Assembly (NCBI RefSeq): GCF_000970305.1
Contig: NZ_CP009517.1
Location: 2,294,001 to 2,358,000 of the forward strand
Direction: 5' to 3'
DNA from: Methanosarcina barkeri 3
Lineage (GTDB): Archaea > Halobacteriota > Methanosarcinia > Methanosarcinales > Methanosarcinaceae
DNA length: 64,000 bases
The notes under the pieces were generated by a model. It did not search any database and was not told where the DNA came from. It was given only the letters and a program-made list of their open reading frames with translations. The translations under genes were made by a program, and so were the position numbers. How positions within the stretch are numbered: position 1 is the stretch's first letter; every line of letters begins with the position of its first letter. Of the stretch, positions 41,230-50,682 are shown piece by piece.

Positions 41230-41423
41230 GGTTTGGAAAACTCTTAGAGTTTGAGTTAAAGCTTAAAATATCACTATAATATGAGTTTTTCCATGGTCTG
41301 ACCTGAACTAGATGTATCTTACTAAGCAAATATCACTATCCAGGGATTTATTACCACTAATTTATCGGATTAAAATCCAGAAATTTACTGGAGACTCTGA
41401 GATTTAACTGTAAAATCTAAAAT

Positions 41424-42620
41424 TTGATTATTTCAAACGGGGAGGGAGAAGAAATATTCGAGAATATAATATATCTTGACAATGCCGCATGCACACGATT
41501 GGATGAGCGGGTACTTGAAGTAATGAAACCTTATTTTTTTAATATCTATGCAGTTGCAACATCGGAATTTGGCTATTCTATGGGTATTGAAGCAAAAGAA
41601 GCACTTGCAAGATCCCGAGAAAGCATAGCTTCAAAGCTTGATGCAAATTCAGAAGAGATTATCTTCACTTCAGGGTCCACTGAATCAAGCAACACTGCGC
41701 TTAAAGGCGTTGCCATGGCTCTTAAAGAGAAGAAAGGAAAACATGTTGTTGCCTCGAAGATAGAAGATTTTCCTGTGCTTAATACAGCAAAAGTTCTCGA
41801 AGGACAGGGTTTTAGTGCGACTTTCCTGGATGTCGATCCTGAAGGGTTTGTGGATCTCGAAGAACTTAAAAACGCTATAACAAAGGAAACTGTTCTTGTT
41901 TCAATTCAACAGGGAAACCAGGAAATAGGGACAGTACAGGATTTGAAAGCTATCTCGGAAATATGTGAAGAAAAGGATGTGCTCCTGCACACGGATGCTA
42001 CTCATAGCTTTACTCGGCTACCTCTCAATGTAAAGGAATTGCCTGTGGACCTGATCACTATGTCAGCCCATACCATCCACGGTCCAAGAGGAATAGGTGC
42101 TCTTTACATCAGGAAAGGTACCCCAATAACCAAATTTATGGATGGAGGTTTCCAGGAATTTAACCTGAGGGCAGGAGTGGAAAATATTCCATCAGCCGTT
42201 GGTTTTGCAAAAGCTGTAGAACTCGTAACCGAAGAGGAAAACAAAAGGCTCAAAGCAATGAGAGATCGCATAATCGATAAAGCACTCTCTGAGATTCCGG
42301 AAGTTACCCTCAACGGGAGTCGGGAAAAACGTCTACCTCAGAATGCAAACCTGACTTTTCACTATGTAGAAGGCGAATCCGTAACTTTGCACATGGATAT
42401 GAGAGGTTTTGCAGTAAGTACGGGTTCAGCCTGTTTCAGTCGTTCCCTTGAAGCTAGCCATGTAATCAGGGGTATAGGAGGAGATCACGAAAGAGCTCAT
42501 GGCTCAGTACGCTTTACCTTCGGGCGCTATAATCATATTGAGGATACCGATGCAGCAATTGAAGCGATGAGCGAAATCGTGGCAAGGCTCAGGGAAATAA
42601 GCCCTCTTGCAAGGAAATGA
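41424..42620 (+). CDS. IscS/NifS-like protein lacking PLP-binding residues
   Basis: A homologue of cysteine desulfurase, 398 residues if it starts at the TTG. Family landmarks are YLDNAACTRLDE, FTSGSTESSNTALKG, LLHTDATH and the cysteine loop GSACFSRSLEASHVIRG (C337). The lysine that holds PLP is replaced: the usual SAHKIHGPKG reads SAHTIHGPRG (T217). The histidine that stacks on PLP is Asp (EDFPV, D115), and the Gln after the Asp is His (DATH). It probably cannot bind PLP, as reported for the Archaeoglobus homologue that serves as a cysteine ligand partner of IscU. A strong GGGAGGGAG site lies before an ATA at 41454, so the start is uncertain. The IscU gene follows. Confidence 0.88.
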   Translation: MIISNGEGEEIFENIIYLDNAACTRLDERVLEVMKPYFFNIYAVATSEFGYSMGIEAKEALARSRESIASKLDANSEEIIFTSGSTESSNTALKGVAMALKEKKGKHVVASKIEDFPVLNTAKVLEGQGFSATFLDVDPEGFVDLEELKNAITKETVLVSIQQGNQEIGTVQDLKAISEICEEKDVLLHTDATHSFTRLPLNVKELPVDLITMSAHTIHGPRGIGALYIRKGTPITKFMDGGFQEFNLRAGVENIPSAVGFAKAVELVTEEENKRLKAMRDRIIDKALSEIPEVTLNGSREKRLPQNANLTFHYVEGESVTLHMDMRGFAVSTGSACFSRSLEASHVIRGIGGDHERAHGSVRFTFGRYNHIEDTDAAIEAMSEIVARLREISPLARK

Positions 42621-42664
42621 GTGGAAATAGATGGAAAGCGCACGAAAGGAAGCAGGCTATAGAT

Positions 42665-42736
42665 ATTTTAGACGATTTAGTCATTTTAAACGGTTTAATC
42701 ATTTTAAACGGTTTAGTCATTTTAGACAATTTAAGC
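42665..42736. repeat. Four tandem copies of an 18-bp unit
   Basis: Units start at 42665, 42683, 42701 and 42719 with the pattern attttaaacggtttagtc; a fifth is decayed. The array lies between the IscS-like and IscU genes. Confidence 0.85.
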
Positions 42737-42784
42737 ATTCTAAACAAAGAAATAGAATATTAGAGAGAAAGAGAGAGTGAGATA

Positions 42785-43420
42785 ATGAAGTTTCCTTACA
42801 GTCAAAAAGTGCTGGAGCATTTTAAGAACCCGCACAATGTCGGGCAGATCGAAAATCCTGACGGAAAAGGCCTCGAAGGAAGCCCGGCTTGCGGAGACAT
42901 GGTAGCGGTTTACATTAAGGTCAACCCAGACACCAAGGTTATTGAGGATATAAAATTCGAATCTTACGGCTGTGCATCAAATATTGCTACTGCTTCGATT
43001 ATAACAGATCTTGCACGTGGAAAAACTCTCGATGAAGCAAAGAAAATAACATGGAAACAGGCTTCGGAAGAACTTGGGGGACTTCCTCCGATTAAAGCCC
43101 ACTGCTCAGTACTTGCAGTTGAGGGCCTGCGGGCTGCAATCAGAGATTATGAGGAAAAACACGGGCTTATAACCGAGAAAGAGCCTACTACCGAAGAGGT
43201 TATCAGAAGCAGGTTAAAACACGTTATGAACCCTCTGACCGGTCTTGACATAATTCGTACAAACCTGATCCTGAAAACGAGCATTGAAAATGGAGTTGTG
43301 AGGGTAGTTGTAGACCTGCCTGCAAACCATCAGTTTGCTCCAGCAATAAAAGAGGATATTATGGAAAAACTGGGATCTTTGTGGGATGTCGAAAGGGTTG
43401 ATGTAATATTTACAGCCTGA
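42785..43420 (+). CDS. iscU: IscU scaffold fused to a MIP18/DUF59-like domain
   Basis: IscU builds Fe-S clusters. Residues 1-130 are a standard IscU: SPACGD (C36, D38), GCAS (C63) and HCSVLA (C107) are the cluster ligands. The remainder (about 145-211) resembles the DUF59/MIP18 or SufT-type domain, with the pattern VMNPLTGLDIIRTNLIL and VRVVVDLP, a domain linked to cluster delivery. The fusion makes a protein of 211 residues, longer than plain IscU. It follows the IscS-like gene, and the C337 of that protein could complete a cluster on this scaffold. Confidence 0.92.
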   Translation: MKFPYSQKVLEHFKNPHNVGQIENPDGKGLEGSPACGDMVAVYIKVNPDTKVIEDIKFESYGCASNIATASIITDLARGKTLDEAKKITWKQASEELGGLPPIKAHCSVLAVEGLRAAIRDYEEKHGLITEKEPTTEEVIRSRLKHVMNPLTGLDIIRTNLILKTSIENGVVRVVVDLPANHQFAPAIKEDIMEKLGSLWDVERVDVIFTA

Positions 43421-43480
43421 ATCTTATATTTAAAGCCCGAATCTTATATTTAAAGCCCGAATCTTATATTTACAGCCTGG
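43401..43480. repeat. 20-bp tandem repeat grown out of the IscU gene end
   Basis: Four units start at 43401, 43421, 43441 and 43461. The first is the coding end itself, including the TGA stop; the next two are identical to each other, and the last resembles the first. The order suggests slippage duplication of the gene's 3' end. Confidence 0.85.
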
Positions 43481-43533
43481 TTTTTACGGTCTGCTCTCAG
43501 ATGAAATCTGGTCTAAAGATCTAGAAAAATGAA

Positions 43534-43557
43534 GAGAGGAGAGTATTTTCTCCTCTC
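43534..43557 (+). terminator. Hairpin between iscU and katE
   Basis: A perfect 9-bp stem (GAGAGGAGA with TCTCCTCTC) encloses a six-base loop. It lies between the convergent ends of iscU and the catalase gene and could stop or stabilise either transcript. Confidence 0.55.
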
Positions 43558-43580
43558 AAATGAGTTTAGCTCAAACAAGT

Positions 43581-45725
43581 TCAAGCTGGAACCTGTTCCT
43601 TATTCTCTCTGTTCCAATGTCGGTGGTTTGCAATCGCAGTAGTGAAGGATTTGCTAAAAGAACTCCGATCTCCTTTACTAACATCAGTCACGACACCTTT
43701 ATCGGAAATTAATGGAATATCTTTGTCAGCCGACTCTTGCCCTGCAAATTGTATATCGGGAAGGTTTGCAGCTTTGAGTAACTCAACTCCCTCACCGGTT
43801 GCTCCCAGAGGCTTGCAATGCCTGAATGCTTCATTAACGAAATGTATAGCATCTCCCTGCATCTTCAGAGTCTCTACATTCTCTTTTCCTCCAGGAATGT
43901 ATACGGCATCATACAATACCGACGCTGTGGTGACATAGCTTTTATCAACCTCGAGTTCCTCCCCGCTTGAACTCTTTAACATTCCCTGGTGTTTAGAGAT
44001 AATATAGGCTTTTGCTCCGCCAGCCTCTAAAGCCTGCATTACCTCACTGACATCTTTATGATCATATCCATCTGCAACAAGGATAGCAACTTTTCTGGTT
44101 TTAATAGTGTTCTTCACGGTGTGTTCCGAACGCTCCTGGCTTACGTTCGGAGATTCTTTCGTGACCGATGACCCTCCTTTCTGATCGGGGGCAGGGACAC
44201 CTATTCCTTTTGCGATCTCGATTGCAAGATCTCCGTCTACATTATTGAACATATCAACAATTGCTTTTCGTATACTCTTATCCTCTACTTTCCCTATTTC
44301 AAAATGGAATGCGTCTATGATATGTTTCTTTTCAGGCTCCGACATACTATTCCAGAACAATTTGGCCTGACTGTAAAAGTCTTTGAACTTCTCACTGCGA
44401 GCACGGATCTTTCTACCCTCTACTTTTTCCATATAATGGACATATCCGCCTTCTTTGGCGGAGGCCGGCCGTGGAAGGTTTTCCCCTACCGTATTAGGGA
44501 AATAGCTTGTCTTACCTTTGTTTATCGTTGTGCGGTGATATCCTTCCCTCTGATTATTGGCTATTGGTGCCAGTGGCCGGTTGATTGGAATTTCCTGGAA
44601 ATTCGGGCCTCCCAGGCGGATCAGTTGAGTGTCGAGATATGAGAAAAGGCGTCCCTGAAGAAGCGGGTCGTTGGAGAAATCGATCCCAGGAACCACATTT
44701 GCCGGACAGAACGCAACCTGCTCGGTTTCAGCAAAGAAATTGTCCGGGTTACGGTTAAGGGTCATCTTCCCTATCCATTTAATGGGTACATCCTCTTCAG
44801 GCCAGATTTTGGTGGGATCAAGAATATCAAAGTCAAATTTAAACTCATCCTCTTCCTCCAGAATCTGTACTCCAAACTCATACTCCGGATAGTCCCCCAT
44901 CTCAATTGCTTCCCAGAGGTCTCGCCGGTTAAAGTCGGGATCTTTTCCTGCTATCTTCTGAGTCTCATCCCAGACAAGCGAGTGAATGCCAAGCAGAGGT
45001 CTCCAGTGAAACTTTATAAATCTTCCCTTGCCTTCTGCATTAATAAAACGGAAGGTATTAACCCCAAAGCCCTGCATCATCCGGTAACTCCTGGGGAGTG
45101 CACGATCTGAAAGCACCCACATAATCATGTGCGCATTTTCGGGATGGCAGGCAACGAAATCCCAGAATGTATCATGGGCTGCAGAAGCTTGAGGCATCTG
45201 GTTGTCCTGTTCAGGTTTAATTGCATGAACAAGATCAGGGAACTTGATTGCATCTTGAATAAAGAAAACAGGAATGTTATTGCCGACAAGATCATAATTT
45301 CCGTCTTCAGTGTAGAACTTTGTTGCAAAACCCCGAACGTCTCTTACAGTATCAGCCGAGCCTCTGAAACCTACAACAGTAGAGAATCGCACGAAGACAG
45401 GTGTCTTCTTGTTGGGGTCCTGCAGAAATTTCGCACTCGTGTACTCTATCATAGGCTCATAAACCTGGAAATACCCATATGCTCCAGATCCCCTGGCATG
45501 AACAACCCTTTCCGGAATTCGTTCATGGTCAAAATGAGTTAATTTTTCCCTGAAGTGAAAGTCTTCAAGTAGGGTTGGCCCCCTTTCCCCTGCCTTGAGT
45601 GAAATATCAGTGTTACTGACCTTAACGCCCTGATTTGTAGTCAGAAACTCACGCTCAGGATCTTCTCGAATTGTTTCCAATTGTTCGTCTTTGCTTTTCT
45701 CATCGACCATTCTCTTTTTTTCCAC
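43581..45725 (-). CDS. katE: Large-subunit catalase (KatE/HPII type)
   Basis: Breaks down hydrogen peroxide. The 714-residue protein has the catalase core with distal-site [29 protein letters not shown] and heme-binding [18 protein letters not shown] with the axial tyrosine. After residue 540 comes a class I glutamine-amidotransferase-like domain ([27 protein letters not shown]), as in HPII. Large catalases are mostly bacterial, and their presence in some Methanosarcina is thought to come from transfer. The start is a GTG at 45725 with AAGGTG in front, or ATG 45710. No partner genes. Confidence 0.95.
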   Translation of the reverse strand: MEKKRMVDEKSKDEQLETIREDPEREFLTTNQGVKVSNTDISLKAGERGPTLLEDFHFREKLTHFDHERIPERVVHARGSGAYGYFQVYEPMIEYTSAKFLQDPNKKTPVFVRFSTVVGFRGSADTVRDVRGFATKFYTEDGNYDLVGNNIPVFFIQDAIKFPDLVHAIKPEQDNQMPQASAAHDTFWDFVACHPENAHMIMWVLSDRALPRSYRMMQGFGVNTFRFINAEGKGRFIKFHWRPLLGIHSLVWDETQKIAGKDPDFNRRDLWEAIEMGDYPEYEFGVQILEEEDEFKFDFDILDPTKIWPEEDVPIKWIGKMTLNRNPDNFFAETEQVAFCPANVVPGIDFSNDPLLQGRLFSYLDTQLIRLGGPNFQEIPINRPLAPIANNQREGYHRTTINKGKTSYFPNTVGENLPRPASAKEGGYVHYMEKVEGRKIRARSEKFKDFYSQAKLFWNSMSEPEKKHIIDAFHFEIGKVEDKSIRKAIVDMFNNVDGDLAIEIAKGIGVPAPDQKGGSSVTKESPNVSQERSEHTVKNTIKTRKVAILVADGYDHKDVSEVMQALEAGGAKAYIISKHQGMLKSSSGEELEVDKSYVTTASVLYDAVYIPGGKENVETLKMQGDAIHFVNEAFRHCKPLGATGEGVELLKAANLPDIQFAGQESADKDIPLISDKGVVTDVSKGDRSSFSKSFTTAIANHRHWNRENKEQVPA

Positions 45726-46253
45726 CCTACAACACCTTCCCTATTTATTCTGATTTTTAATTTAGTGAGTTTTATTAATGTTAGAACCCATATTTTCGGG
45801 ACTCAAATACTGGAGTTTATACTTTCACGGACTCTTAATGGAAGCACGATAGATAGTGGCGGGACTCAATGTAAGTGATAACCATGCCTGGAATAAAAAA
45901 TTCTAGTCCGTCCATGAAGCGTATCTTGGCGGGCAGCCAGAGAATAACTTAGCTCTATGTAGGCTGGAGCTTCAGTTAAATTTACAACTTACAACTGAGT
46001 GCACATACATATTCAACTTCCCCTTTTCGACTTCCCCGTTTTTAAATTGATTTAATATTATATGAGCGTTATTACAATGAGATCAATTATTTAGTTTCGA
46101 GAGAAATTCTCCGTCTGGAAGAACAAGAGGATAAACTTAATAATTTATTTATTATAATATTTAATAAATTTATTTGATCGGAAATTTGGTGGGAGAATAG
46201 TAATGTAATAAAATGGTAATAGGTTCAGTGAATGAATAAAAAAGAGATAAATT
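45726..46253. other. Intergenic region upstream of katE
   Basis: About 530 bases without a gene. The catalase promoter must be near 45750-45800. A conserved-looking stretch at 45895-45975 (reverse strand GAAGCTCCAGCC, then a hairpin) resembles the right end of an IS200/IS605-type element, but no transposase is present. Confidence 0.45.
45895..45975 (-). mobile_element. Possible remnant of an IS200/IS605-type right end
   Basis: The reverse strand starts CTGAAGCTCCAGCCTACATA and forms a stem between CAGCC and GGCTG with an inner AGAG/CTCT pair. GAAGCTC followed by a hairpin is typical of the 3' end of IS605-family TnpB transcripts in archaea. No transposase or second end is visible, so it may also be an unrelated structured RNA. 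Confidence 0.25.
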
Positions 46254-46683
46254 TCATAAAATAGATAAAGATGAAGATACGGACTTTGACCTTTCCTTAT
46301 AATACATGAAAAGTTCCTCTCCCCATTTTAAAGCCTGAAGCTCAAAGGCAATTAGAAATCGAGTCGTTAATCTTCCTTTTTTATCCAGTAGAGATAGAAT
46401 AAATACCTTATCAGTTATAATCATTGATATGGGTTTTAAGTCACTTTCATATACCAAAAAATCAGAAGCCTTGCTACAAAAAACGCTTTTTATTTCTTTT
46501 TTATATTCGATCAAGGCTTTGTTAATGATAGGGTTATTTATTTTTAAAATTGGGATATCGGAATGATATTCAGTCTGGAAAGCCTCTAGGACTTTTTCTG
46601 TAACAATTGTTGTAGCTTCGATATCCTTTAAATATATCCAAAAAGAAATAAAAGAGAAAAAGGATGAAATATTGAAATAAAAG
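46254..46683 (-). pseudogene. Fragment of a DUF1724-type transcription regulator
   Basis: The reverse strand encodes about 140 codons resembling the C-terminal half of the Methanosarcina HTH/DUF1724 regulators: FWIYLKDIEATTIVTEKVLE, then DFLVYESDLKPISMIITDKV and the highly typical ALKWGEELFMYYKERS near the end. The frame runs upstream of the first possible start (TTG 46514) into sequence that is still similar, then the N-terminal winged-helix domain is missing. It is therefore a broken gene. The remnant has no intact neighbours. Confidence 0.65.
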
Positions 46684-47635
46684 ACATTATACGCTTAGAA
46701 CTAAGAAAGTGAGGGGATATACAGGAAAATATGTAACAATTATTTTTTGGAAAATTTCTACGATATTTTAACATCTACCTTAGCGGGTCTGCTGAGGGAA
46801 TTTCTTTTTAAATTGCCTGCACTCCGTACATTTTGAACCCTTACCTTCAAGGACCCTATAAAAATTTCTTTTCTTCTACCTTGTCAAACATCTCAGCATT
46901 GTTAAGTATTTAAAATTTTCAGGAATATGTAGTCCTGAAGGACAGGATATACAATAATAGTAGCCAGTACAGTTATTAACTCTTGTTTTTTACCTGTAGA
47001 TTTTCTATACTTTATAAATCAGCTTTTTCTTCTTTGACCAGGAATTAAGGAGAACCATTCAGTTTTTCTTTTTTGACCAGGAATTAAGGAAAACAATTCA
47101 GTTTTTCTTCTTTGACCAGGAATTAAGGAAAACCGATTTAGTTTTTTCTTCTTTGATCATGGAATGAGGAAAACTATTTTCTGAGAGTTTACGTGACTCT
47201 TCATTAATCAGATCGGACAAAGAAGAAGTTTGGGAAAAAGAACAATAAAAAGACTATATTATAAATGTTAGGTTTAATTCGAAACTAAAATATAGAGTTA
47301 AATCTAGAAAAAACGATGATGACAGATATTATATAAAAAGAACCTAAAAATAATAACTGGATCATGTAGGAAATAAGAAATACTTTTTAATGCATTATAG
47401 CCACGGGAATATAGAGATATGATTTTGATACATGGCACTTAATACGTAGTATTTCATGCGTAAAAAAAGAATATTTTAAATATGTCTTTTTCAATTTGAA
47501 GAAGTACCGGATCCAAAGTGCAATCAATCCCAATTCATGGAATAGTCCAGACAGGAACAGATTTTAATTATAAAGAATATACACAGAAATTCCATTCTTA
47601 ATCCCTAATTGAAGGTGTACTTTTTGAACCAGGGA
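46684..47635. other. Long intergenic region with a 40-bp repeat
   Basis: About 950 bases. No intact gene is supported. A decayed coding-like stretch on the reverse strand near 46785-46880 encodes CTECRQFKKKFPQQTR-like residues and a stop; it may be a gene remnant. A 40-bp tandem repeat is at 47021-47179. The promoter for the envelope genes lies near its right end. Confidence 0.45.
47021..47179. repeat. Four tandem copies of a 39-40 bp unit
   Basis: Units start at 47021, 47061, 47100 and 47140. The common core is tttttcttctttgaccagga followed by attaaggaaaac. The last copy has the most changes. Confidence 0.88.
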
Positions 47636-48586
47636 ATGTTGAAGAAAGCCATTGTAATTCTCTTACTGATTGCAGTGGGAGTATTTCTTGTCCGTGCTTA
47701 CTGGACGGAGATTGTATCTGTTTTTGGAGAGAGCTTGAAAATGCTCACTGAAACACGGATTCGATATGTTATTCTGGCGTTCTCAGTTTACCTGCTGAGT
47801 GTGTATTTATTTGCGGTCCGCTGGCAGCAAGTGCTCTCCCGCATTGGTTACACTCTTAAAGCTACGGACCTTCTTCCCATTCTTTTCGGAGCAATTTTTG
47901 TTAATAACCTGACTCCAGCGAATCGGACAGGAGGAGAACCCTTGCGGATGTTCTGGGCTAATAAACGCTTCGGTATAAGCTATACTGACGCTTTCATAAC
48001 GATCCTTTTTGAAAGGCTCGTTGAAGCTATTCCCATTATCCTGCTATTATTCTATGTGTTATACCGCTTTCCCTCTTTAGAGATTAACTTCCTGCCTCAG
48101 AAAAGCATCTTGACGTTAAGTTCAACTTATTTACTGATCCTTGCCTTCCTTGCAACCGGAATACTGATATGGGTTTTCCGGGAAAAATTTACTGTCTTTC
48201 TTAAAGATATACAGCAAAACTGGAAAAAACTCAATAAAGCCTTTATTCCTGTTCTCCTGTTATCTTCTGGGGTCTGGATTCTTGATGTAATACGCCTTCA
48301 GCTTATCTCTATGGCTCTAAATCTTCATCTCCCCCTATATATTGTTGCATCAGTTTCAATTTTTTATCTCCTACTTGGACTTCTGCCAATAACCCCAGGA
48401 GGACTTGGAATAGTTGAAGGAGGGCTGATCTCCCTGCTTCTATACTTTGGATTACCGCTTGCTTCCTCAGGAAGTTTCGTTTTTCTAGAACGTTTTATTT
48501 CTTTTGGGCTCAGCAGCCTGATAGGGTTCCTGTACCTTTTTTACTACGGAGGAAGTGAGATATGGAAAAACATAAAATTGCAATGA
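47636..48586 (+). CDS. Flippase-like membrane protein (UPF0104/AglD family)
   Basis: A protein of about 316 residues with some eight membrane helices. It carries the family's marks: NLTPANRTGGEPLRMFWANKR near residue 100 and the later GLLPITPGGLGIVEGGLISLL segment. Relatives (MprF flippase domain, AglD partners) move lipids across the membrane. The start is uncertain: a TTG at 47609 or the ATG at 47636. It overlaps the glycosyltransferase gene, so the two probably act in glycolipid or glycan building. Confidence 0.9.
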   Translation: MLKKAIVILLLIAVGVFLVRAYWTEIVSVFGESLKMLTETRIRYVILAFSVYLLSVYLFAVRWQQVLSRIGYTLKATDLLPILFGAIFVNNLTPANRTGGEPLRMFWANKRFGISYTDAFITILFERLVEAIPIILLLFYVLYRFPSLEINFLPQKSILTLSSTYLLILAFLATGILIWVFREKFTVFLKDIQQNWKKLNKAFIPVLLLSSGVWILDVIRLQLISMALNLHLPLYIVASVSIFYLLLGLLPITPGGLGIVEGGLISLLLYFGLPLASSGSFVFLERFISFGLSSLIGFLYLFYYGGSEIWKNIKLQ

Positions 48587-49692
48587 TCAGTGATTGGTAT
48601 TTTCCAAAGGTTGGCGGAATCGAGTATTCCATGCATACCCTAGCTAAAACCCTGACCATGCACGGATATGAAGTAAGCGTTATTACAAGGAGCTATCCGG
48701 ATATTCCTGAGTACAGCAGAAGAGATGGAGTATCAGTGATAAGGGTCAAAGGTAGACCTTTACCCGGACAGAGTCGGTTTCTCATGCCCAGTGCATATAA
48801 AGAACTTTTTGGCCTTTTGAAAAACGAAAATTATGAAATTATTAATTGCCATGGACTGGATTCACCCATAGGTATGGCTGCTCTTATTGCATCCAAAAAA
48901 CTCGGAATTCCCGTAGTAGTCACCAATCACTCCCTAGTAGGAAATACACCATATCGCTCGCTTTTTTATCTTGCAGGTAAATTACTTTTAAAGAATGTTG
49001 ACGCTGTAATTGCAGTTAGTTCGGCAGTTGAAAAAGACTCTAAACTAATGACAAAAAAACCAATTTACCGAATTTTCAATGGGGTAGATTCTGAGGATAA
49101 AATCGTCAAAGTCCCTTTTCCTGTTGATCCTGAAGGAAAACTCGTAATTGTCACTGTTGCACGAATGACAAAGAAAAAAGGTGTTCAGAATATTGTAGAC
49201 CTTTCCCCTTCTCTTCTGCAAAAATATAATAATTTATTATTTGTAATGATAGGAGACGGTGAACTCAAAGAAAAACTGGAAAAAACGGTAGAAGAGTTAG
49301 GTATATCCAGAAATTTTTACTTTACAGGGGAAGTATCCAGGGAAAAAGTGCTGGGGTATCTGGAACAGGCGGACATCTTTGCCCTTCCCTCGATTAATGA
49401 GGCTTTTGGGATTTCGATTCTGGAGGCAATGTCAAAAGAAGTTCCTGTTGTAGCAATGAATAACAGTGGGGTTTCGGACATTATAACTAACGGTGTAAAC
49501 GGCTATCTTGCAGACAGTCTTACCGAATTTTCATCCTATCTTGAGAACCTTATAGAAAAACCAACTCTGCGAACTTCCTTTTCCAGGGAGGCTTTAAGAG
49601 GGCTTTCAAACTATGATTGGAATAGGATCTGTGAACAAACAATCAGAGTATATAAACATGTCACTTATGAAAAATATCACAATAACCGTTGA
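48562..49692 (+). CDS. Family 4 glycosyltransferase
   Basis: A GT-B fold sugar transferase of 376 residues. The N-terminal half has DWYFPKVGGIEYSMHTLA (about 10-27), the acceptor side loop; the C-terminal half has VARMTKKKGVQNIV and the donor-binding ALPSINEAFGISILEAMS (with the two glutamates of the E-x7-E motif). It starts inside the upstream gene and its end overlaps the deacetylase gene by about 35 bases. It likely adds sugars to a membrane lipid. Confidence 0.92.
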   Translation: MEKHKIAMISDWYFPKVGGIEYSMHTLAKTLTMHGYEVSVITRSYPDIPEYSRRDGVSVIRVKGRPLPGQSRFLMPSAYKELFGLLKNENYEIINCHGLDSPIGMAALIASKKLGIPVVVTNHSLVGNTPYRSLFYLAGKLLLKNVDAVIAVSSAVEKDSKLMTKKPIYRIFNGVDSEDKIVKVPFPVDPEGKLVIVTVARMTKKKGVQNIVDLSPSLLQKYNNLLFVMIGDGELKEKLEKTVEELGISRNFYFTGEVSREKVLGYLEQADIFALPSINEAFGISILEAMSKEVPVVAMNNSGVSDIITNGVNGYLADSLTEFSSYLENLIEKPTLRTSFSREALRGLSNYDWNRICEQTIRVYKHVTYEKYHNNR

Positions 49693-50383
49693 TGTGGAAG
49701 AAGATTGTCCCCCTATGCTTACGAGTACGAGAGGCATGGAAGAAGGACTGCCTGAGTTACTGGACCTTTTCAAAAAAGAAGGGATAAGAGCAACCTTTTT
49801 TGTTACCGGGATGATGGCTAAGCAGTACCCTGACCTTATATCCAGAATTCCGGAAGAAGGGCACGAGCTTGGATGTCATGGATACACTCATACACGTTTT
49901 GACCGAATGGATAAAGAGGAAGCCAGGCTTGCTCTTAAACAGGCTGGAAAAATTTTAAGGCAATTTGAAAGGAAACTTGTTTCTTTCAGGGCTCCAAACC
50001 TGCAATTTCCGAGAGACTATCTTGGACTTCTAGAAGATGAGGGTTTCAGGTATGATTCATCCATTGCAGCGTATAAGCCTCCTTTTCCTCGGAGTAGAAT
50101 TGAAGGTAAAATAATAAGGATTCCTGCGACGATTACTTCTTCATTTGTAAGACTGCCTCCTGGATTTTTTCTCCCGCTACTCAAGCGCTGGGAATCTCCT
50201 GTCATTTTTGTCCATCCCTGGGAATTCGTAGATATGTCAAACACATCCATACGCCTTGACTGCAAGTTCAATACCGGAGGAAAAGCTCTCAACAACATAA
50301 AAATCCTGATCCGTGCCTTAAAGTCTCAACACTACAGTTTTTTAACTCTGCAGGAAAGAGCAAATCTTGAAAGACATAAGTAA
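49658..50383 (+). CDS. Polysaccharide deacetylase family protein
   Basis: A NodB-fold enzyme of about 241 residues. Catalytic features are TVDVEEDCP at the start (metal-site Asp), GHELGCHGYTHTRFD (HxxxH metal site) and SFRAPN. The HPWEF segment in the second half supplies the usual histidine. It probably removes acetyl groups from an amino sugar made by the neighbouring glycosyltransferase. ATG 49658 and 49667 are possible starts; upstream TTG 49613 is less likely. Confidence 0.9.
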   Translation: MSLMKNITITVDVEEDCPPMLTSTRGMEEGLPELLDLFKKEGIRATFFVTGMMAKQYPDLISRIPEEGHELGCHGYTHTRFDRMDKEEARLALKQAGKILRQFERKLVSFRAPNLQFPRDYLGLLEDEGFRYDSSIAAYKPPFPRSRIEGKIIRIPATITSSFVRLPPGFFLPLLKRWESPVIFVHPWEFVDMSNTSIRLDCKFNTGGKALNNIKILIRALKSQHYSFLTLQERANLERHK

Positions 50384-50682
50384 CTGCCTGAAAATATTAG
50401 ATGAAACTCATTTTCTCATGAAGATACCAATGTTGCTGGAATCCTGCCTTAAAAACCATCTCAGTGAATTATTTCATAAAATTATAATTCAGACCAATAT
50501 GGTTTTACTATTATAATTTCGTGGGATGTAATTTTATGATGTTATTATTCACGAAATTATGGTTTTATAGTATGATTTCACGAAGTTATAGTTTTATGGT
50601 ACGATTTCACAAGATCAGGATTTCATAATGTCATATTTTCATACTGAATAATTTTTAAGTTCTAATAAAACAATGAAACAAA
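50384..50682. other. Spacer with degenerate AT-rich repeats
   Basis: The 300 bases between the deacetylase and the leftward ArsR gene contain three to four degenerate copies of a roughly 29-bp unit (about 50493-50612) built on ttatggttttat-n-gtatgatttcacga. No gene is seen. Confidence 0.5.

Noticed and set aside
46785-46880. Short reverse-strand stretch with two cysteines (CTEC) ending in a stop
   Set aside because: Too short and without start to call even as a pseudogene.
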